A stretch of DNA of 21,657 bases, taken from contig JALOBO010000021.1 in the NCBI GenBank assembly GCA_023228225.1, positions 1-21,657 of the forward strand, in the 5' to 3' direction. Numbering within the stretch: position 1 is the stretch's first letter; every line of letters begins with the position of its first letter. The translations under genes were made by a program, and so were the position numbers. This DNA comes from Clostridia bacterium. Lineage in GTDB: Bacteria; Bacillota; Clostridia; Christensenellales; UBA1242. Shown here piece by piece: positions 21,328 to 21,657 of this stretch. Below the pieces are notes generated by a model that was not told where the DNA came from, did no database searches, and saw only the letters and a list, made by a program, of their open reading frames with translations.

Positions 21328-21657
21328 ATGAAAGAAACATAGATTAATTGCCATTCAAAATTAATAACTGTCGCTAGACAAGATATTGCACCAGGCTATC
21401 AAGCGGTTCAAGCAGCGCATGCTGCAATCGAGTTTCAACACAATCATCCTACCATTGCAAAAGAATGGCACGAATGCTCGAAGTACCTGGTTTTTTTATC
21501 AATACCGAATGAACAATCTCTAAAAGACCTTATAGATAAGGCCGACGCAAAACAAATCAAATATTCTGTGTTCCGTGAACCAGATATTGATAATGAAATA
21601 ACTGCGGTCGCTTTCGAACCATCCGAAGATGCACGAAGATTATGTAGCAATTATCCA
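21328..21657 (+). CDS. Pth2-type peptidyl-tRNA hydrolase with in-frame TAG at codon 5, 3' partial
   Basis: From the ATG at 21328 the frame reads MKET, then TAG (21340-21342), then INCHSKLITVARQDIAPGYQ and on, open to the window end. The protein resembles Pth2 peptidyl-tRNA hydrolase: KLITVARQDIAPGYQAVQAA, AAIEFQHNH, then YLVFLSIPNEQSLKDLIDKA, KYSVFREPDIDNEITAVAFEPSE. Pth2 frees tRNAs from stalled peptidyl-tRNA. No ATG, GTG or TTG occurs in frame between the TAG and the conserved KLITV; ATT (21343) or ATA would be the only weak starts. The gene is visibly richer in G and C than its neighbours. So it needs amber readthrough, a non-standard start, or it is a pseudogene or sequence error. A CUA tRNA is encoded 6.5 kb upstream. 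Confidence 0.8.

Noticed and set aside
21444..21650. Minus-strand frame of 68 codons near the window end
   Set aside because: It is antisense to the clear Pth2 sequence.
1..21657. Global reassignment of TAG to a sense codon
   Set aside because: Genes at 1641, 12174 and 18418 end in TAG at sensible positions, and no conserved gene other than Pth2 contains an internal TAG.
1..21657. CRISPR array, insertion sequence, rRNA or diversity-generating retroelement
   Set aside because: No regularly spaced repeats, transposase with inverted repeats, rRNA-like blocks or reverse transcriptase were seen.

Overview
This window is a stretch of a T4-like, contractile-tailed phage genome that most probably infects a Bacteroidota (Flavobacteria-like) host. 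The phage assignment rests on recognisable T4-type proteins: a gp46-type recombination ATPase, a short gp55-like late sigma factor, the gp4 head-completion nuclease and the gp20 portal. The host assignment rests on five near-identical promoters of the Bacteroidota type (TTG, 20 nt, TATATTTG) and on A-rich leaders without Shine-Dalgarno sequences. The DNA is very AT-rich, every credible gene lies on the + strand, and many genes abut or overlap by 1-20 bases.

Layout. 1-9378 is a replication and virion block: gp46-like (5' end outside the window), a gp15-like tail protein with Ig-like and glycine-rich extensions, a 761-aa protein of unknown role, gp55-like sigma, gp4-like nuclease, a conserved unknown, a zinc-finger/PD-(D/E)XK homing-endonuclease-like gene, and the portal. 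A strong terminator closes the block at 9383-9425. 9566-12109 is accessory: small unknowns, a lipoprotein and a BtpA-like TIM barrel. 12174-15695 has two GIY-YIG homing endonucleases bracketing a nucleotidyltransferase, a second lipoprotein and a tRNA gene. 15765-21657 is accessory/metabolic: membrane proteins, a glutamine-dependent NAD+ synthetase, a second nucleotidyltransferase-like protein, a Cys-rich protein, a HAD phosphatase, two proteins with capsid-targeting-like N-termini (one a phosphoribosyltransferase) and a Pth2-type peptidyl-tRNA hydrolase that runs off the end.

Two promoter classes appear. The Bacteroidota-type promoters drive accessory genes. TATATAAATA-like boxes, resembling the T4 late promoter TATAAATA, precede structural genes and the two GIY-YIG genes, which fits the encoded gp55 homologue.

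The most interesting theme is translation and recoding. The only tRNA has a CUA (amber-reading) anticodon and no encoded CCA, and a possible CCA-adding or Pol X-like nucleotidyltransferase lies just upstream. The Pth2 gene carries an in-frame TAG at codon 5 and has no other usual start codon. The phosphoribosyltransferase just before it ends at an A AAA AAA slippery run, after which a -1 shift restores a family-typical C-terminus. TAG is not globally reassigned, since three genes appear to end in TAG. Sequencing errors near the window end remain the main alternative for the last two.
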